Assembly: GCA_026706425.1 (NCBI GenBank)
Contig: JAPOYW010000182.1
Coordinates: 1 to 7,464 of the forward strand
Direction of reading: 5' to 3'
DNA: 7,464 nucleotides
Origin: Gammaproteobacteria bacterium
Lineage (GTDB): Bacteria > Pseudomonadota > Gammaproteobacteria > Pseudomonadales > Azotimanducaceae
A program made the position numbers and the translations under genes. Shown in pieces: positions 5,976-7,464 of this stretch. Position 1 is the stretch's first letter; each line of letters starts with the position of its first letter. The notes under the pieces were generated by a model. That model worked only from the letters and a program-made list of their open reading frames with translations, ran no database searches and was not told the origin of the DNA.

Positions 5976-7464
5976 CTAGGCTTGCGCCTTGCGCGGTACG
6001 TCCTGCGGGATGAAGTCCTTCTCCTCGCCCGGCACGCTGTAGTCGTACGCCCAGCGATGGACGGTCGGAAGCCTCTCGCCCCAGTTGCCGTGTACCGGCG
6101 GCGTCTGCGGCGTGCGCCACTCCAGGCTGTTCGCCTCCCAGGGGTTGTCGCCCGCCTCCCTGCCGCCCCGGTAGCTGACCACCAGGTTGTAGATGAACAG
6201 GAACTGCGCGATGCCCACGATGTAGGCGGTGATCGTGATGCTCTGGTTCAGGATGTCCATGCTGTCCGTCAGGATCGCCGACTCGCCGACGTTGTACTCG
6301 TAGTAGCGCCGGGGAATCGCCAGGAAGTGCATCGGGAAGTAGATGGCGTAGGTGCCGATGAAGGTGATCCAGAAGTGGATCCGGCCGATGGTGTCGTTGA
6401 GCATCCGCCCGGTGATCTTCGGGTACCAGTGGTAGATGCCGCCGAAGATCACGAGAATCGGCGCGACGCCCATCACCATGTGGAAGTGGGCGACCACGAA
6501 GTAGGTGTCCGACAGGGGCACGTCGACGATCACGTTGCCCAGGAAGAGCCCGGTGAGTCCGCCGACCACGAAGGTGAGCACGAAGGCGATGGCGAACAGC
6601 ATCGGCACCGTGAAGCGGATGTTGGCCCGCCACAGCGTGAGGGTCCAGTTGTACACCTTGATGGCGGTCGGCACCGCGATGATGAGGGTCGTGGTGGCGA
6701 AGAAGAACCCGAAGTAGGGGTGCATCCCGGCGACGTACATGTGGTGCGCCCAGACGATGAACGACAGTCCGCCGATGGCGACGATGGCCCAGACCATCAG
6801 CCGGTAGCCGAAGATGTTCTTGCGGGCGTGCACCGAGATGAGGTCGGAGACGACGCCGAACGCCGGAAGCGCGACGATGTAGACCTCCGGGTGGCCGAAG
6901 AACCAGAACAGATGCTGGAACAGCAGCGGGCTGCCGCCCTGGTAGTCCTCGCCCGCGTCGAAGGCGGAGTTGATCGCCGGCATGAAGAAACTGGTGCCGA
7001 TCACGTTGTCCAGCGTCATCATGATCGCGCTGACGAACAGGGCCGGGAATGCCAGGAGGCCCAAGACCGTCGCCATGCCGATGCCCCAGATGGACAGCGG
7101 CATGCGCATCATCGTCATGCCCCGGGTACGCGCCTGCAGGATCGTGGTGATGTAGTTGAGGCCGCCCATGGTGAAGGCGACGATGAACACCGCCAGCGAC
7201 GCCAGCATGGTCAGGATGCCCCAGTCGGCCCCTGGCGTGCCGCTCAATATGGCCTGGGGCGGGTACAGCGTCCAGCCTGCGCCTGTCGGCCCCCCCATGA
7301 ACGGCATGTAGCCCAGCATCAGGATGATCACGCTCGCGAGGTAGACGTGGTAGCTGATCATGTTGACGAACGGGAACACCATGTCCCGGGCGCCCAGCAT
7401 CAGCGGCACCAGGTAGTTGCCGAAGCTGCCGAGCAGGAACGCCGTCAGCAGGTAGATCACCATG
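5976..7464 (-). CDS. ctaD: Cytochrome c oxidase subunit I, 5' end beyond the window (A1-type heme-copper oxidase)
   Basis: This is the catalytic subunit that reduces oxygen to water and pumps protons. At least 495 residues are present; the Met at 7463 is internal, and the N-terminal helices with the first low-spin heme His lie outside. Numbering from that Met: the D-channel residues Asn16, Asp27 and Asn34 are in place; CuB ligands are His191, His240 and His241; Glu193 and the cross-linking Tyr195 lie in GHPEVY; Lys269 in VPTAIK marks the K-channel; and His326 and His328 in AHFH bind hemes a3 and a. All key residues are intact, and the Glu of GHPEVY places it in the A1 subtype. The tail ends after a soluble, Pro-rich extension. 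Order I-III-IV is usual; subunit II is expected upstream, outside the window. Confidence 0.97.
   Translation of the reverse strand, partial: MVIYLLTAFLLGSFGNYLVPLMLGARDMVFPFVNMISYHVYLASVIILMLGYMPFMGGPTGAGWTLYPPQAILSGTPGADWGILTMLASLAVFIVAFTMGGLNYITTILQARTRGMTMMRMPLSIWGIGMATVLGLLAFPALFVSAIMMTLDNVIGTSFFMPAINSAFDAGEDYQGGSPLLFQHLFWFFGHPEVYIVALPAFGVVSDLISVHARKNIFGYRLMVWAIVAIGGLSFIVWAHHMYVAGMHPYFGFFFATTTLIIAVPTAIKVYNWTLTLWRANIRFTVPMLFAIAFVLTFVVGGLTGLFLGNVIVDVPLSDTYFVVAHFHMVMGVAPILVIFGGIYHWYPKITGRMLNDTIGRIHFWITFIGTYAIYFPMHFLAIPRRYYEYNVGESAILTDSMDILNQSITITAYIVGIAQFLFIYNLVVSYRGGREAGDNPWEANSLEWRTPQTPPVHGNWGERLPTVHRWAYDYSVPGEEKDFIPQDVPRKAQA

Noticed and set aside
5932..6633. 233-codon minus-strand frame within subunit I
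   Set aside because: It is out of frame with the fully conserved oxidase sequence and rich in Arg, His and Pro, as expected of a shadow.
1..7464. CRISPR arrays or tandem repeats
   Set aside because: No regularly spaced direct repeats were seen on reading the window.

Overview
The window is GC-rich bacterial DNA. Its right third (about 4864-7464, minus strand) is the 3' part of an aa3/caa3-type cytochrome c oxidase operon in the order subunit I (its 5' end lies beyond the window), subunit III, subunit IV. The organism is therefore very probably an aerobically respiring bacterium. The C-terminal tail of subunit I, the short five-helix subunit III and the CyoD-like subunit IV are of a kind I associate with Acidobacteriota, Planctomycetota and related groups. 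That taxonomic hint comes from memory and is weak.

Downstream of the oxidase genes, codon use changes. The oxidase genes end almost every codon in G or C, while the left 4.86 kb is visibly more relaxed. This left part looks like accessory DNA. From right to left it holds: a stand-alone RecF/ABC-like AAA ATPase (minus, 3673-4800) whose expected nuclease or TOPRIM-type partner is not present; a 247-base gap (3426-3672) containing a probable non-autonomous transposable element of 160 bases, with 26-base imperfect terminal inverted repeats and TA on both sides; a predicted secreted protein (plus, 2790-3425); a pair of unrecognised plus-strand genes coupled by an ATGA overlap (1865-2131 and 2128-2724); and a minus-strand membrane protein (61-1695).

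The membrane protein at the left edge matches the ABC-2 permease/M1 aminopeptidase fusion family, but it stops at a TAA exactly where the zinc-peptidase domain should begin. The same frame stays open beyond the stop to the window edge and still follows the family pattern, with the TAA sitting where the family has Glu. The gene is therefore probably interrupted by a nonsense mutation, so a degraded rather than a working enzyme is the likelier reading.

Only the oxidase genes form an obvious functional unit. The plus-strand genes 1865-3425 may be one transcription unit. The ATPase lies 63 bases after subunit IV and could be reached by read-through from the oxidase operon. I did not find a convincing new multi-gene system. 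The best leads are the TA-flanked mobile element, the interrupted peptidase, the orphan ATPase and the coupled unknown pair with a possible metal site.
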